Below are positions 45,407 through 54,454 of a stretch of 64,000 nt of DNA, piece after piece. Position 1 is the first letter of the stretch, and every line of letters begins with the position of its first letter. The stretch lies in assembly GCF_014243395.1 (NCBI RefSeq), contig NZ_JACLCP010000004.1:124001-188000 (forward strand), in the 5' to 3' direction. The translations under genes and the position numbers were made by a program. Under the pieces are notes generated by a model, which saw only the letters and a list, made by a program, of their open reading frames with translations, was not told where the DNA came from and made no database searches. This DNA is from Winogradskyella flava (GTDB lineage Bacteria > Bacteroidota > Bacteroidia > Flavobacteriales > Flavobacteriaceae).

Positions 45407-46343
45407 AACTTTGGCTAAAGTCAGTATAATCATACCTAGCTATAATCATGAAGCCTATTTAGAACAGCGACTAGATAGCATATATGGTCAAACCTACAAA
45501 AACTGGGAAGCTATAATAATTGATGATGCTTCTACTGATAATAGTTTGGCTCTAATAGAAAGTTACTTAAAAGCACATCCTAGCTTTAATATAAAGTATT
45601 TTGTAAAGAATGAAACTAATACAGGTAGTGGATATAAATCATGGCAGAAAGGTATAGAATTATCTGAGACTGATTATATATGGATAGCCGAAACGGATGA
45701 TTATTGCGAGTCAAGCTTTCTTGAAGAACTAGTCAGTGCTTTGGAAGAAAATAGCGACGCCATTTTAGCGTTCTCAGGATCTAACTATGTTGATGAAAAA
45801 GGAAGTATTCTCTATAATTCTTTAAAGAGAACAAAAAATCTTGAATCAGAAAAGAATACTTACACTTTGATCTCAGGAGATAAATTTATTGATGAATTAC
45901 CTTTTAATACTTATATAACAAATGGAAGTAGTGTGATATTCAGGAAGCCAAAAGAAGTCATACCAGACATTATATTTAGTAATAAACAGAGTTCAGATAT
46001 TTTTCTGTGGACGTACTTATTACAACGAAAGACTTTCATTTTTAACAAGAGATTATTAAATTTCTTTAGACAACATGGGGATTCTACAACAGTGAAAAAT
46101 TATAAGTTTAGAAAGAAGAGTATCTACATAGAGAAAATAAATTATCTCAATTATTTTAAAAGAACAGAACAGTATAAAATTTTAGTCGATCATTTTATAA
46201 AGCATTATATATGGAGTAATAAAAAGATGTTTACTAAAGTTGGTTTTTTAAATACAATAGAAACAAGTGATAATGTAATATTTTATTATTACAAAAGTTT
46301 ACTGAAATTTGCATTGCAAAAATTGTTTCGTTATGGAAGATAA
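45390..46343 (+). CDS. GT2 family glycosyltransferase
   Basis: The GT-A domain is clear: VSIIIPSYNHEAYLEQRLDS, WEAIIIDDASTDNS and the metal-binding AETDDYCES. The C-terminal region (about residues 200-317) is Lys/Tyr/Phe-rich and likely contacts membrane or acceptor. Start choice is uncertain: GTG at 45390 gives MTKTTKTLAKVSIIIPSYNH; TTG at 45414, just after the stop of the previous gene, gives MAKVSIIIPSYNH; the open frame starts at TTG 45369. I use the GTG. It overlaps both neighbours. Confidence 0.87.
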   Translation: MTKTTKTLAKVSIIIPSYNHEAYLEQRLDSIYGQTYKNWEAIIIDDASTDNSLALIESYLKAHPSFNIKYFVKNETNTGSGYKSWQKGIELSETDYIWIAETDDYCESSFLEELVSALEENSDAILAFSGSNYVDEKGSILYNSLKRTKNLESEKNTYTLISGDKFIDELPFNTYITNGSSVIFRKPKEVIPDIIFSNKQSSDIFLWTYLLQRKTFIFNKRLLNFFRQHGDSTTVKNYKFRKKSIYIEKINYLNYFKRTEQYKILVDHFIKHYIWSNKKMFTKVGFLNTIETSDNVIFYYYKSLLKFALQKLFRYGR

Positions 46344-47268
46344 GTGGCCTCTAGTAAGTATAATTATTCCAACGTATAATAGAGCAAATCTTATTGGTGA
46401 AACTTTAGAAAGTATTGATAACCAGATTTATAAGCATTGGGAGTGTATCGTTGTAGATGATGGTAGTACTGACAATACGAAAGTAATAGTAGATGAATTT
46501 GTAAAAAACAATACAAAATTCTCATATTTATCTCGACCTAAGAGTATGGCTAAAGGAGCTAATTCTTGTAGGAATTACGGTTATGAAAAAAGTAAAGGTC
46601 TATTGATAAATTGGTTTGATAGTGACGACATTATGCATCCTAGAAAATTAGAGATTCAAGTTGGTCATTTAGAGAGTACTAAATTTCAATTTACGGTTTG
46701 TCAAACGTTAGTTTTTAAGCATCATATTGATAATATAATAGGTTTAAGATGCGGAAAAATATATTCCAAGTCTTTCTTTGGAGATTTCGTGACTAATAAA
46801 ATAAAATGGTTAACTCAAGCGCCATTGTTCAAGAGACAATTTATAGACGCACATATGTTAAGATTTGATGAGACTTTGTCTCAATCTCAAGAAAGAGATT
46901 TTTTTATTAGGGTCTTAGATATCGTTAACGATTATCATTATGATGATACACCATTAGTTTATTTTAGAGAGCATAATGATAGCATATCTCATAGTGCACA
47001 AACAAAAGATATGCTTAAGTCTAATTTTAAAGTTAATTATAGGGCTTTAGATATATATGGTGATAAATTAAATGACTCTGAGAAAAAAGTGCTGAAGAAA
47101 GGGATTAAACAAGTTTTAAAAAAAACAATACAAAATAAATATTTTAAACTCTCCAACGAAATACTTAAAAAGATGTATTTTCATCTTTCTTTTAGGGAAA
47201 GGTTAAAAATACGATTAGGGGTATTGTTACTAAAAAATATAGGTAAGGGAGACGTTTTATTTAATTAA
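46333..47268 (+). CDS. GT2 family glycosyltransferase
   Basis: Starts at the ATG at 46333 (MEDKWPLVSIIIPTYNRANL), overlapping the previous gene by 11 bases. GT-A motifs: WECIVVDDGSTDNT and the catalytic INWFDSDDIMHPRK. The SQSQERDFFIRVLD segment is the usual acceptor-side motif of GT2 chain glycosyltransferases. About 311 residues, soluble or peripheral. Donor and acceptor unknown. Confidence 0.9.
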   Translation: MEDKWPLVSIIIPTYNRANLIGETLESIDNQIYKHWECIVVDDGSTDNTKVIVDEFVKNNTKFSYLSRPKSMAKGANSCRNYGYEKSKGLLINWFDSDDIMHPRKLEIQVGHLESTKFQFTVCQTLVFKHHIDNIIGLRCGKIYSKSFFGDFVTNKIKWLTQAPLFKRQFIDAHMLRFDETLSQSQERDFFIRVLDIVNDYHYDDTPLVYFREHNDSISHSAQTKDMLKSNFKVNYRALDIYGDKLNDSEKKVLKKGIKQVLKKTIQNKYFKLSNEILKKMYFHLSFRERLKIRLGVLLLKNIGKGDVLFN

Positions 47269-47281
47269 TTAGAGTCTAAAT

Positions 47282-48205
47282 ATGTCAAATATATTAATTA
47301 CAGGGGGCGCTGGAAATGTAGGAAGTGCTTTAGCAAAACAATTAGCAAAAGATACGAGTAATGTTATTGTAATAGTCGATAACATTTCAACAGGAAGTAA
47401 AGATAAAGTACCAAAGTTAGATAATGTTGTTTTTATAAAGGCAGATGTCAATAATTATCAAGATGTTGTACCGGTTTTTGGCCGTTATAATTTTGACTAT
47501 GTGTTTCATTATGCTGCAGTGGTTGGTGTTGCTCGTACATTAGAAAATCCAATGTCTGTTTTGGAAGATATTGATGGTATCAAAAACATATTAAGTTTAT
47601 CTAAAAATACCGGTGTAAAACGTGTGTTTTATTCTAGTTCATCCGAAGTTTATGGTGAACCATTTGAAATTCCTCAAAATGAACAAACCACACCTTTAAA
47701 TTCTAGACTTCCCTATGCTATTGTCAAAAACGTGGGTGAGGCATTCTTTAGATCGTTTTATAACGAATATGGCTTAGAGTATACCATTTTTAGATTTTTT
47801 AATACATATGGGCCAAATCAAAGTGACGATTTTGTAGTTCCGCGCTTTTTAAGAGCAGCTCTAAAAAATGAAAATTTGTTTATTTATGGAGATGGAAAAC
47901 AAACGCGCTCATTTTGCTATGTAGATGATAACGTGGATTCGTGTATTAAAGCGATGCATAGTGAGGATCAAGTAAATGAAGTGCTTAACGTAGGTAGTGA
48001 TATAGAAATGACCATATTAGAATTGGCCAAGAGGATAATTAAATTTACGAATTCCAAATCAGAAATAGTGCATTTACCTGCACTAAAAGAAGGTGATATG
48101 GCAAGGCGCTGTCCAGATAATACCAAAATGAAGAAGTTATTGGGAAGAGAATTAGTGCCATTAGAAACTGGATTGGATAAATTGATCGAATTTTATAAAA
48201 ATTAA
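47282..48205 (+). CDS. NAD-dependent epimerase/dehydratase (extended SDR)
   Basis: 307 residues. Rossmann LITGGAGNVGSALAKQLA, FHYAAVVGVARTLENP, active-site FYSSSSEVYG and LPYAIVK (YxxxK, as Tyr-Ala-Ile-Val-Lys), and the substrate-side FRFFNTYGPNQSDDFVVPRFL. It acts on a nucleotide sugar; the DNV-x-HYAAVVGV sequence and the FNTYGP motif fit the UDP-glucuronate decarboxylase / nucleotide-sugar 4-epimerase side of the family, but the exact reaction is open. It would supply another sugar of the repeat unit. Confidence 0.85.
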   Translation: MSNILITGGAGNVGSALAKQLAKDTSNVIVIVDNISTGSKDKVPKLDNVVFIKADVNNYQDVVPVFGRYNFDYVFHYAAVVGVARTLENPMSVLEDIDGIKNILSLSKNTGVKRVFYSSSSEVYGEPFEIPQNEQTTPLNSRLPYAIVKNVGEAFFRSFYNEYGLEYTIFRFFNTYGPNQSDDFVVPRFLRAALKNENLFIYGDGKQTRSFCYVDDNVDSCIKAMHSEDQVNEVLNVGSDIEMTILELAKRIIKFTNSKSEIVHLPALKEGDMARRCPDNTKMKKLLGRELVPLETGLDKLIEFYKN

Positions 48206-48213
48206 ATTTATTA

Positions 48214-48936
48214 ATGACCTTTAAAAAGTTCAAACAGTTTGTTAATTATAAGATAGATCTAGATAAAATTCATAGAAGCAATGATGATGCCTATGCACTC
48301 CAGGTAATTCTTAAATTATTTCCAGAATATACCTATTTACCTTTTACCCCCTTTTCTTTAAACCCATATACTATAATTCATATTTTAAATGATATACTAT
48401 TAAATAATAGAAAGCAAATTGTAGAATTCGGTTCAGGTATTTCAACGATTGTAATAGCTCAGTTTATAAAAACGAATAAACTAAAAACCAAGATACTAAG
48501 TATTGATAATAATAAGGACTGGCAATCTATTATTTCTCAAGAAGTAGAGAAATACAATTGTGGCATGAACTTAACCTTATTGCATGCGGAACTTGAAGAA
48601 AACACACGAGACAATTATATAATCGACCAAAATAAATATTGGTATAACAATGAGATAGTTGAAACAACCATTAATTCTATAGAAAATATAGATTTAGTTA
48701 TTGTTGATGGACCTAGTACTGGTACATCGGCTTATGCAAGGTATCCGTCATTTTTTAGCGTTCAAAATAAGTTGGCCAGTTCGTATTGTATTTTTCTAGA
48801 CGATATTAAGCGTAATGGTGAACGTAAAATTATTGAAAAATGGAATAAAACCATACAAGGCAATTTGCAGTATGAGAAAATGTATGCTACCATCACAGTA
48901 GGTCAAAAATTTTCGACGAAACCACTAAGTCATTGA
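48214..48936 (+). CDS. Putative SAM-dependent methyltransferase
   Basis: 240 residues. The middle reads QIVEFGSGISTIVIAQF (motif I-like), TKILSIDNNKDW (acidic end of strand 2), NLTLLHAELEE and IDLVIVDGPSTGTSAYARYP, then YCIFLDDIKRNGE. This strand order fits a class I methyltransferase, although the family cannot be named with certainty. The Wzt C-terminal domain upstream suggests a capped chain, and methyl is one of the known caps, so this gene is a candidate for that step (inference). Confidence 0.65.
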   Translation: MTFKKFKQFVNYKIDLDKIHRSNDDAYALQVILKLFPEYTYLPFTPFSLNPYTIIHILNDILLNNRKQIVEFGSGISTIVIAQFIKTNKLKTKILSIDNNKDWQSIISQEVEKYNCGMNLTLLHAELEENTRDNYIIDQNKYWYNNEIVETTINSIENIDLVIVDGPSTGTSAYARYPSFFSVQNKLASSYCIFLDDIKRNGERKIIEKWNKTIQGNLQYEKMYATITVGQKFSTKPLSH

Positions 48937-48946
48937 TTAATTAGAT

Positions 48947-49960
48947 ATGCGTATAGGTATTAATCCAGAAAAAGAAAATAACCAACTTCTATTGGAATCT
49001 TATCATAGAGTTGTAATACCTGTATATATTCCTAATCTTGTAGAAGACTATTTTAAAGACGGATTAAGGATATTTAAACTTTGTATAGAATCTTTATTAC
49101 ATACCATTCATAATAAAACCCGAATTTCATTAATTGACAATGGTTGTTGCGAAGATGTCCAGGTATATTTAAAGGAATTATATGATTCACACAACGACAT
49201 AGATCAACTGTTGAATTCTAAAATTAATTTAGGAAAAGTCAATGCGATATATTCAGCCGTTAAAAGCAATCTAGAACCTTTAATTACAATATCTGATGCC
49301 GATGTCATGTTTTTACCTGCTTGGCAAACGAATGTAGAAAGTATTATAAGGGATTTTCCGGAGAGTGGAATGGTTTCACCTGTCCCAAGTAGTTTAGGAT
49401 ATAGAAGTGGGTTTTTAAATAGTACGGTGTATTATGGTCTTTTTAAAGGTGAAATTCAATTTGAAGATGTGTTAGATCCTGATGGTCTTCATAAATTTCA
49501 AGAAAGTATTGGTAGAAAGATGTATAATGATATACATTTAGAAAAATACTTAACACTGTCTAATTCTAAAAATACGGCAGTTATTGGATGTGGGCATTTC
49601 GTCGCTACAATGCGAGCAGAAATATTTGAAAGCGCGCCATGGGAAGTTTGTCAGCATAAAATTGTAGGTGGAAGTGAAAGTACTTATTTTGATATTCCAA
49701 ACGATGAAGCAGGGTATTTAAGATTGGCAACCAAAGGAAATTATGCCTATCATTTGGGTAATGTTTTTGAACCATGGATGAAAGATAAAATGGAAACTAT
49801 TTTAAATCATACCCATAAAGAAGATACATTAGAGAAATTACCCAAAGGAAAACCTATATCATCCACCCAATATAAAATAGGTAAGTTTTTTAGAATATTG
49901 ATATTCAAGAAATTCAAGAAACTTTATTTTCAACTAAAAGGTATTAAAACTCCATACTAG
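48947..49960 (+). CDS. Glycosyltransferase, GT2-like (GT-A)
   Basis: 337 residues. YHRVVIPVYIPNLVEDYFKD, TRISLIDNGCCEDV, LNSKINLGKVNAIYSAVKS and ITISDADVMFLPAWQ (DxD) show a GT-A fold. The region after it has NTAVIGCGHFVATMRAEIFE and a short conserved YAYHLGNVFE. The length and the CCED segment are unlike simple GT2 enzymes, so the subfamily is unsure. Ends one base into the next gene. Confidence 0.8.
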   Translation: MRIGINPEKENNQLLLESYHRVVIPVYIPNLVEDYFKDGLRIFKLCIESLLHTIHNKTRISLIDNGCCEDVQVYLKELYDSHNDIDQLLNSKINLGKVNAIYSAVKSNLEPLITISDADVMFLPAWQTNVESIIRDFPESGMVSPVPSSLGYRSGFLNSTVYYGLFKGEIQFEDVLDPDGLHKFQESIGRKMYNDIHLEKYLTLSNSKNTAVIGCGHFVATMRAEIFESAPWEVCQHKIVGGSESTYFDIPNDEAGYLRLATKGNYAYHLGNVFEPWMKDKMETILNHTHKEDTLEKLPKGKPISSTQYKIGKFFRILIFKKFKKLYFQLKGIKTPY

Positions 49961-51042
49961 TGTCAAAATCGGCAAAAATCTTAATTTCTAATATGGCTTT
50001 GCCAACTACAAAAATTGGAAGCTGGACGACTAGAATGAGTCGATTTATAGATGATAATCCACTTTTTTTTAATTATATACTATCGCCAAGTAATAGTTTA
50101 AGTACTTCAATATATTGTAAGAAAGGCTCATTCATAACTTGGAAAAAGCCATTTAGAAACTTCCAATTATTAAATAAAGTAGCTTCTGATTACATAAAAC
50201 AGATTAAGCGTTTATCACGTAATTATGATGAGTTAACCATCGTAGTAATGGATGACCCACATTTGGTAGAAGCGATGAGTTTAATTAAGAATAGACTAAA
50301 AAGTAATGTAGAACTCATCTTTTCTTTTCATGGATTTAATTTAGAGCTGGATTCTAAGATTATGCAATCCATAGATAAGATTCTTTGGTTATCTCAAAAG
50401 GCTTCTGAGCATAATAAATTAAACTATGATGATAATTTCCCAAGTTCTTATGTAGTTGGTAATGCAGTAGATTCTGATAAATTTCACCCTTTAAATTCTG
50501 ATAAGTTCATAGAAGAAAGATCTAAAAGAGGTTATTCACAAAGGGATGAAATTTTAGTATGGATGGCAAACGATCGCCCCAAAAAAGGACTTCATATATT
50601 TAAGTTAGTTGTTGAATCGTTACTTGAAGAGCATAAAAATCTTAAAATTATTGTTATTGGTACTTCACAAGAAATTAATCACTCTAATGTTTTTTGTATT
50701 GGGAAAATTCCTAATCATGAAGTAGCGACTTATTTACAAATAGGAAATTATTACATATTTACGACATTATATGAAGAAGGTTTTGGTTTATCAGTTGTGG
50801 AGGCTTATAAATGTGGCAATGTTGTTATGGCATCTAATAAAGGTGCAATCCCAGAAGTGCTAAATGACTTAAATCATGCATACCTAGTAGACGAACCTGA
50901 GAATATAAATTCATGGGTTGAATGTTTTAACTTGGCGAGAACAAATAGTAACTTTGGCAAGGAGCGCATATCAAAAAGAGAGACAGATTCTATTTGGAAC
51001 TACAATACATGGGAAGAGAAATTTGTAGATGCTATCAATTAA
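49960..51042 (+). CDS. GT4-like glycosyltransferase
   Basis: 360 residues, GT-B fold. Starts at GTG (MSKSAKILISNMALP), sharing a base with the previous stop. The C-terminal half has ILVWMANDRPKKGLHIFKL, NLKIIVIGTS and the donor motif TTLYEEGFGLSVVEAYKCGN with the EEGFGxxxxE pattern, then SNKGAIPEVL. Acts on a lipid-linked glycan at the cytosolic face in this context. Sugar and linkage not readable. Confidence 0.87.
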   Translation: MSKSAKILISNMALPTTKIGSWTTRMSRFIDDNPLFFNYILSPSNSLSTSIYCKKGSFITWKKPFRNFQLLNKVASDYIKQIKRLSRNYDELTIVVMDDPHLVEAMSLIKNRLKSNVELIFSFHGFNLELDSKIMQSIDKILWLSQKASEHNKLNYDDNFPSSYVVGNAVDSDKFHPLNSDKFIEERSKRGYSQRDEILVWMANDRPKKGLHIFKLVVESLLEEHKNLKIIVIGTSQEINHSNVFCIGKIPNHEVATYLQIGNYYIFTTLYEEGFGLSVVEAYKCGNVVMASNKGAIPEVLNDLNHAYLVDEPENINSWVECFNLARTNSNFGKERISKRETDSIWNYNTWEEKFVDAIN

Positions 51043-51043
51043 A

Positions 51044-51712
51044 ATGAAAACAGTTATAATTATACCTGCAAGAAAAGGGTCTAAGCGTTTACCTAAAAAG
51101 AATGTCTTGGACTTAGGAGGCATCCCATTAATTGCTCATAGTATTATGTATGCGCAACAGTTTTCTAGTATCACAACAGATATTTATGTAACTACAGATG
51201 ACGAAGCCGTTAAATTGATTGCAGAAAATTATAATATAAATGTAATTGAGCGCCCCAAAACTATCGCGGGTGATAATGCTACAACTGTTTCAGCTTTAAA
51301 GCATGTCTTAGAGACTGTTAAGGATACTTATGAACAAGTTATTTTGTTACAACCTACAAGCCCTTTAAGACCAAAGCATCTGCTTTCAAAGGCTTTTAAA
51401 ATGTTTATAGAAAAAGGTTGTGATAGCTTAATGACAGTAAGTGAAAATGATAAAAAATTAGGAAAAATAAAGGGCGGTAACTTTGAGCCTTTCACCTATA
51501 AAATGGGGCAACGAAGTCAAGATTTAGAACCTTTATATTATGAGAATGGGCTATTATATATTGCTAAAACAAACTTAATTTTAAATAATAAAATTCTCAG
51601 TGATAATAACGTCCCATTTGTTATTGATCATCCATATATGACTGTTGATATTGATACAAAGGAAGATTTATTATATGCTGAGTTCATCCTAAACAATTAC
51701 AAAAATGAGTAA
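51044..51712 (+). CDS. neuA: CMP-nonulosonate (acylneuraminate) cytidylyltransferase
   Basis: 222 residues from the ATG at 51044 ([20 protein letters not shown]), one base after the previous stop; the open frame begins five codons earlier at another start. It activates a nonulosonic acid with CTP. Signature residues are present: [16 protein letters not shown] (CTP loop), [15 protein letters not shown] and [15 protein letters not shown]. No SGNH domain as in long NeuA. It heads the four-gene nonulosonic acid module and overlaps the synthase by 8 bases. The product could be CMP-Neu5Ac or a related acid. Confidence 0.9.
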   Translation: MKTVIIIPARKGSKRLPKKNVLDLGGIPLIAHSIMYAQQFSSITTDIYVTTDDEAVKLIAENYNINVIERPKTIAGDNATTVSALKHVLETVKDTYEQVILLQPTSPLRPKHLLSKAFKMFIEKGCDSLMTVSENDKKLGKIKGGNFEPFTYKMGQRSQDLEPLYYENGLLYIAKTNLILNNKILSDNNVPFVIDHPYMTVDIDTKEDLLYAEFILNNYKNE

Positions 51713-52751
51713 TCCATACATAACAATAGCTGGCAGAAAAATAGGGCCTGATTACCCACCACTGGTTATTGCGGAAATAGGAATTAATCATGAAGGATCA
51801 CTAGACATAGCGAAGCAAATGGTAGACGCTGCAAAACGAGCAGGAGTAGAAGTTGTAAAACATCAAACCCATATTGTAGAGGATGAAATGAGTGGTGTTG
51901 CCAAATCTGTAATTCCTGGAAATTCAGACACTTCTATTTATGATATTATGGAACGTTGTGCTTTAAATGAAGCAGATGAAAGGGCTTTAAAAACTTATGT
52001 TGAAGAACAAGGTATGATTTTTATTTCAACGCCTTTTTCTCGAGCTGCTGCAAATAGGTTACAATCTATGAGTGTAGAGGCTTTTAAAATTGGTTCAGGA
52101 GAGTGTAATAATTATCCTCTGTTAGAACATGTTGCTGCATTTGGTAAGCCAATTATTCTAAGTACAGGTATGAATACTATTGAAAGTGTTCGTAAAGCTG
52201 TAGCTGTTTTCGATAAAGAAAATGTCCCAGTGGCTTTACTACATACCACTAATTTGTACCCAACACCATCACATTTAGTAAGGTTTGGAGCAATGATAGA
52301 GTTACAAGAAGCTTTCCCAGATAAAGTCTTTGGACTAAGTGATCATACCCTTAACAATAATGCATGTATTGGAGCAGTGGCTCTAGGGGCTTCAATCTTA
52401 GAAAGACATTTTACAGATCATATGGGGCGCACTGGTCCAGATATAGTTTGTAGTATGGATGAAATTGCAGCAAAGGAACTTATGGTTTCAAGTCAAGAAG
52501 TTTGGTCCATGAGAGGAGGTACAAAAGAACCAGCTAAAGAAGAACAAGTCACTATAGATTTCGCTTTTGCAACTGTCTGTACGATCAAAGGTATTAAAAA
52601 AGGTGATACATTTTCTAAAGATAATATCTGGGTAAAGCGACCAGGGACAGGAGAAATACTTGCAGAGCATTTTAATTCTATTATCGGAAAGAAGGCAGAA
52701 ATTGATATTGATATTGATAAACAATTGACATGGGCAGACATAGAATCGTAG
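51705..52751 (+). CDS. neuB: N-acetylneuraminate (nonulosonate) synthase with SAF domain
   Basis: 348 residues. TIM barrel (about 1-280) with [56 protein letters not shown] and ILSTGMNT, then a SAF/antifreeze-like domain (about 290-348: [18 protein letters not shown]). It condenses a 6-carbon N-acyl sugar with phosphoenolpyruvate to a 9-carbon acid. GECNN and [10 protein letters not shown] are family forms. A small repeat (EIDIDIDK, hexanucleotide repeat) lies near its C-terminus. Neu5Ac and legionaminic-type substrates are both possible; with a NeuC-like gene nearby and no dehydratase/aminotransferase in the locus, ManNAc is the simplest. Confidence 0.9.
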   Translation: MSNPYITIAGRKIGPDYPPLVIAEIGINHEGSLDIAKQMVDAAKRAGVEVVKHQTHIVEDEMSGVAKSVIPGNSDTSIYDIMERCALNEADERALKTYVEEQGMIFISTPFSRAAANRLQSMSVEAFKIGSGECNNYPLLEHVAAFGKPIILSTGMNTIESVRKAVAVFDKENVPVALLHTTNLYPTPSHLVRFGAMIELQEAFPDKVFGLSDHTLNNNACIGAVALGASILERHFTDHMGRTGPDIVCSMDEIAAKELMVSSQEVWSMRGGTKEPAKEEQVTIDFAFATVCTIKGIKKGDTFSKDNIWVKRPGTGEILAEHFNSIIGKKAEIDIDIDKQLTWADIES

Positions 52752-53323
52752 ATTTTTTAAATTTCTTATTGCAACGTGTTTATGAATCAAAGCCTATTGA
52801 GGAGTCATTTATTTTAGATGCATTTAATAAGGTGGTTAAGGATGTTAATTATCATTTTCCAACAGTTGATGAATTAGAGATTATCGATAGAATTACAACC
52901 AGTCAGAATGAACTAGCATTATTTTTATTTAGAATAGGAAGAGAGCTACATCTCAATAACAAAGATAATTTAAAAGCGCAAATACACTTTTTGATGAAAG
53001 ATTTATGCGGTTGTGAAATATATTTTAACTCGAGTATAGATACTGGTTTTTATATCGTACATGGTGAAGGTACAGTTATCGGAAGCAGAAATACGATAGG
53101 TAAAGGTTTTGTCATTCATCAAAATTGTACTATAGGACATAAGATGAATGGTGCAGGTGCTGGAAACGTAATTGGGAACAATGTAAAAATGTATTGTAAT
53201 TCATCCATATTGGGGGAATTAAAAATAGGTGATAATGTTATTATTGGTGCCCATACAATGGTAAATAAAAATATTAAAGCGAATATGACAATAGTTTCAA
53301 CTTCGCGATTAGAATATTTATAA
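52730..53323 (+). CDS. Serine-acetyltransferase-like hexapeptide protein
   Basis: 197 residues. Residues about 1-95 are helical (as in the N-terminus of CysE), followed by a left-handed beta helix of hexapeptide turns: [56 protein letters not shown]. The active-site-like His pair ([11 protein letters not shown]) is present. In a NulO module such an enzyme could O- or N-acetylate the sugar acid or its precursor, but CysE-like activity is not excluded. It overlaps neuB by 22 bases and touches neuC. Confidence 0.78.
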   Translation: MGRHRIVDFLNFLLQRVYESKPIEESFILDAFNKVVKDVNYHFPTVDELEIIDRITTSQNELALFLFRIGRELHLNNKDNLKAQIHFLMKDLCGCEIYFNSSIDTGFYIVHGEGTVIGSRNTIGKGFVIHQNCTIGHKMNGAGAGNVIGNNVKMYCNSSILGELKIGDNVIIGAHTMVNKNIKANMTIVSTSRLEYL

Positions 53324-54454
53324 ATGGATCTTAAAAAAATATTATTTTTAACAGGAACGCGAGCTGATTTTGGTAAGATCAAAGGGCTAATTGGTGTTTT
53401 GGAAGCTAATAGAAAATTTGAGCCTTATCTTTTTGTTACTGGTATGCATCTATTGCACAAATATGGCTATACTCTGTTAGAAGTAGAACGCTGCGGTTAT
53501 CAACATATACATACATTTAATAATCATACGCATGAGACAACAATGGACTTGACTTTGGCCAAAACCATTGAAGGATTTTCAACTTACGTAAAATCAATAA
53601 AACCAGATGTAATAGTAGTTCATGGTGATAGGGTTGAAGCACTAGCTGGCGCAATTGTTGGAAGTCTAAACAACATTTTGGTCGCTCATATAGAAGGTGG
53701 TGAAATTTCGGGAACAATAGATGAATTGATTAGACATTCGGTATCTAAATTAAGTCATATTCACTATACATCTAATGATGAAGCTAAGAAGCGTTTATTG
53801 CAAATGGGGGAATTACCCGAATCTATTTATACAATTGGTTCTCCAGATATTGATGTTATGTTTTCTGATCATCTCCCAGAAATTGAGGAGGTAAAGCGTT
53901 ACTATGAAATTCCGTTTCGAGATTATGCAGTTGCAATGTATCACCCAGTAACAACTGAGGTAGATACTATAAAAGAAGATGCTCATAAGTTTGTAGAATC
54001 CTTAAAGAAGAGCAGAAAAAATTATGTGGTCATTTTTCCGAATAATGACCTGGGAAGCGCATCTATTATAGAAGCTTATCAGGAATTGAATGACCATAAA
54101 AGGTTTAGAGTTTTTCCTTCTATTCGCTTTGAATATTTTTTGACTTTATTAAAACATTCTAGCTTTATTATAGGCAATAGCAGTGCAGGTATTAGGGAAG
54201 CTCCTTATTATGGAATTCCCAGTATAGATATAGGAACGCGTCAAAAGAACAGAGTTAAGTTAAAGAGTGTTATAAATTCGGAGTGCATTGTGAATAATAT
54301 TATTGAAGCTATTGAAGGTATAAAAGATATTAATTCGGAAAAAATGCAGATATTTGGTTTTGGTGAAAGTGCATCTTTATTTCTAAAAAGTTTAGAATCA
54401 ACTGCGTTGTGGAATATCAATCATCAGAAGCAATTTAAGGATATTAATGAGTAA
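53324..54454 (+). CDS. neuC: UDP-N-acetylglucosamine 2-epimerase, hydrolysing (NeuC-like)
   Basis: 376 residues, GT-B-like epimerase fold. KILFLTGTRADFGKIKGLIG, the substrate segment GDRVEALAGAIVGSLNN, VAHIEGGEISGTIDELIRH with SVSKLSHIHYTSN, and the C-terminal SSFIIGNSSAGIREAPYYGI. It has the hydrolysing NeuC/LegG layout (TRADFGK, HxEGGExSGTxDE) rather than the non-hydrolysing WecB type. It converts UDP-GlcNAc (or a diacetamido analogue) to ManNAc-type sugar and UDP, supplying the synthase. It starts one base after the stop of the acetyltransferase gene and overlaps the next gene by 8 bases. Confidence 0.9.
   Translation: MDLKKILFLTGTRADFGKIKGLIGVLEANRKFEPYLFVTGMHLLHKYGYTLLEVERCGYQHIHTFNNHTHETTMDLTLAKTIEGFSTYVKSIKPDVIVVHGDRVEALAGAIVGSLNNILVAHIEGGEISGTIDELIRHSVSKLSHIHYTSNDEAKKRLLQMGELPESIYTIGSPDIDVMFSDHLPEIEEVKRYYEIPFRDYAVAMYHPVTTEVDTIKEDAHKFVESLKKSRKNYVVIFPNNDLGSASIIEAYQELNDHKRFRVFPSIRFEYFLTLLKHSSFIIGNSSAGIREAPYYGIPSIDIGTRQKNRVKLKSVINSECIVNNIIEAIEGIKDINSEKMQIFGFGESASLFLKSLESTALWNINHQKQFKDINE

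Noticed and set aside
52700..52724. ATTGAT repeat at the end of neuB as a phase-variation tract
   Set aside because: Only three hexamer units, in frame, with no frameshift potential; too short to call hypervariable.
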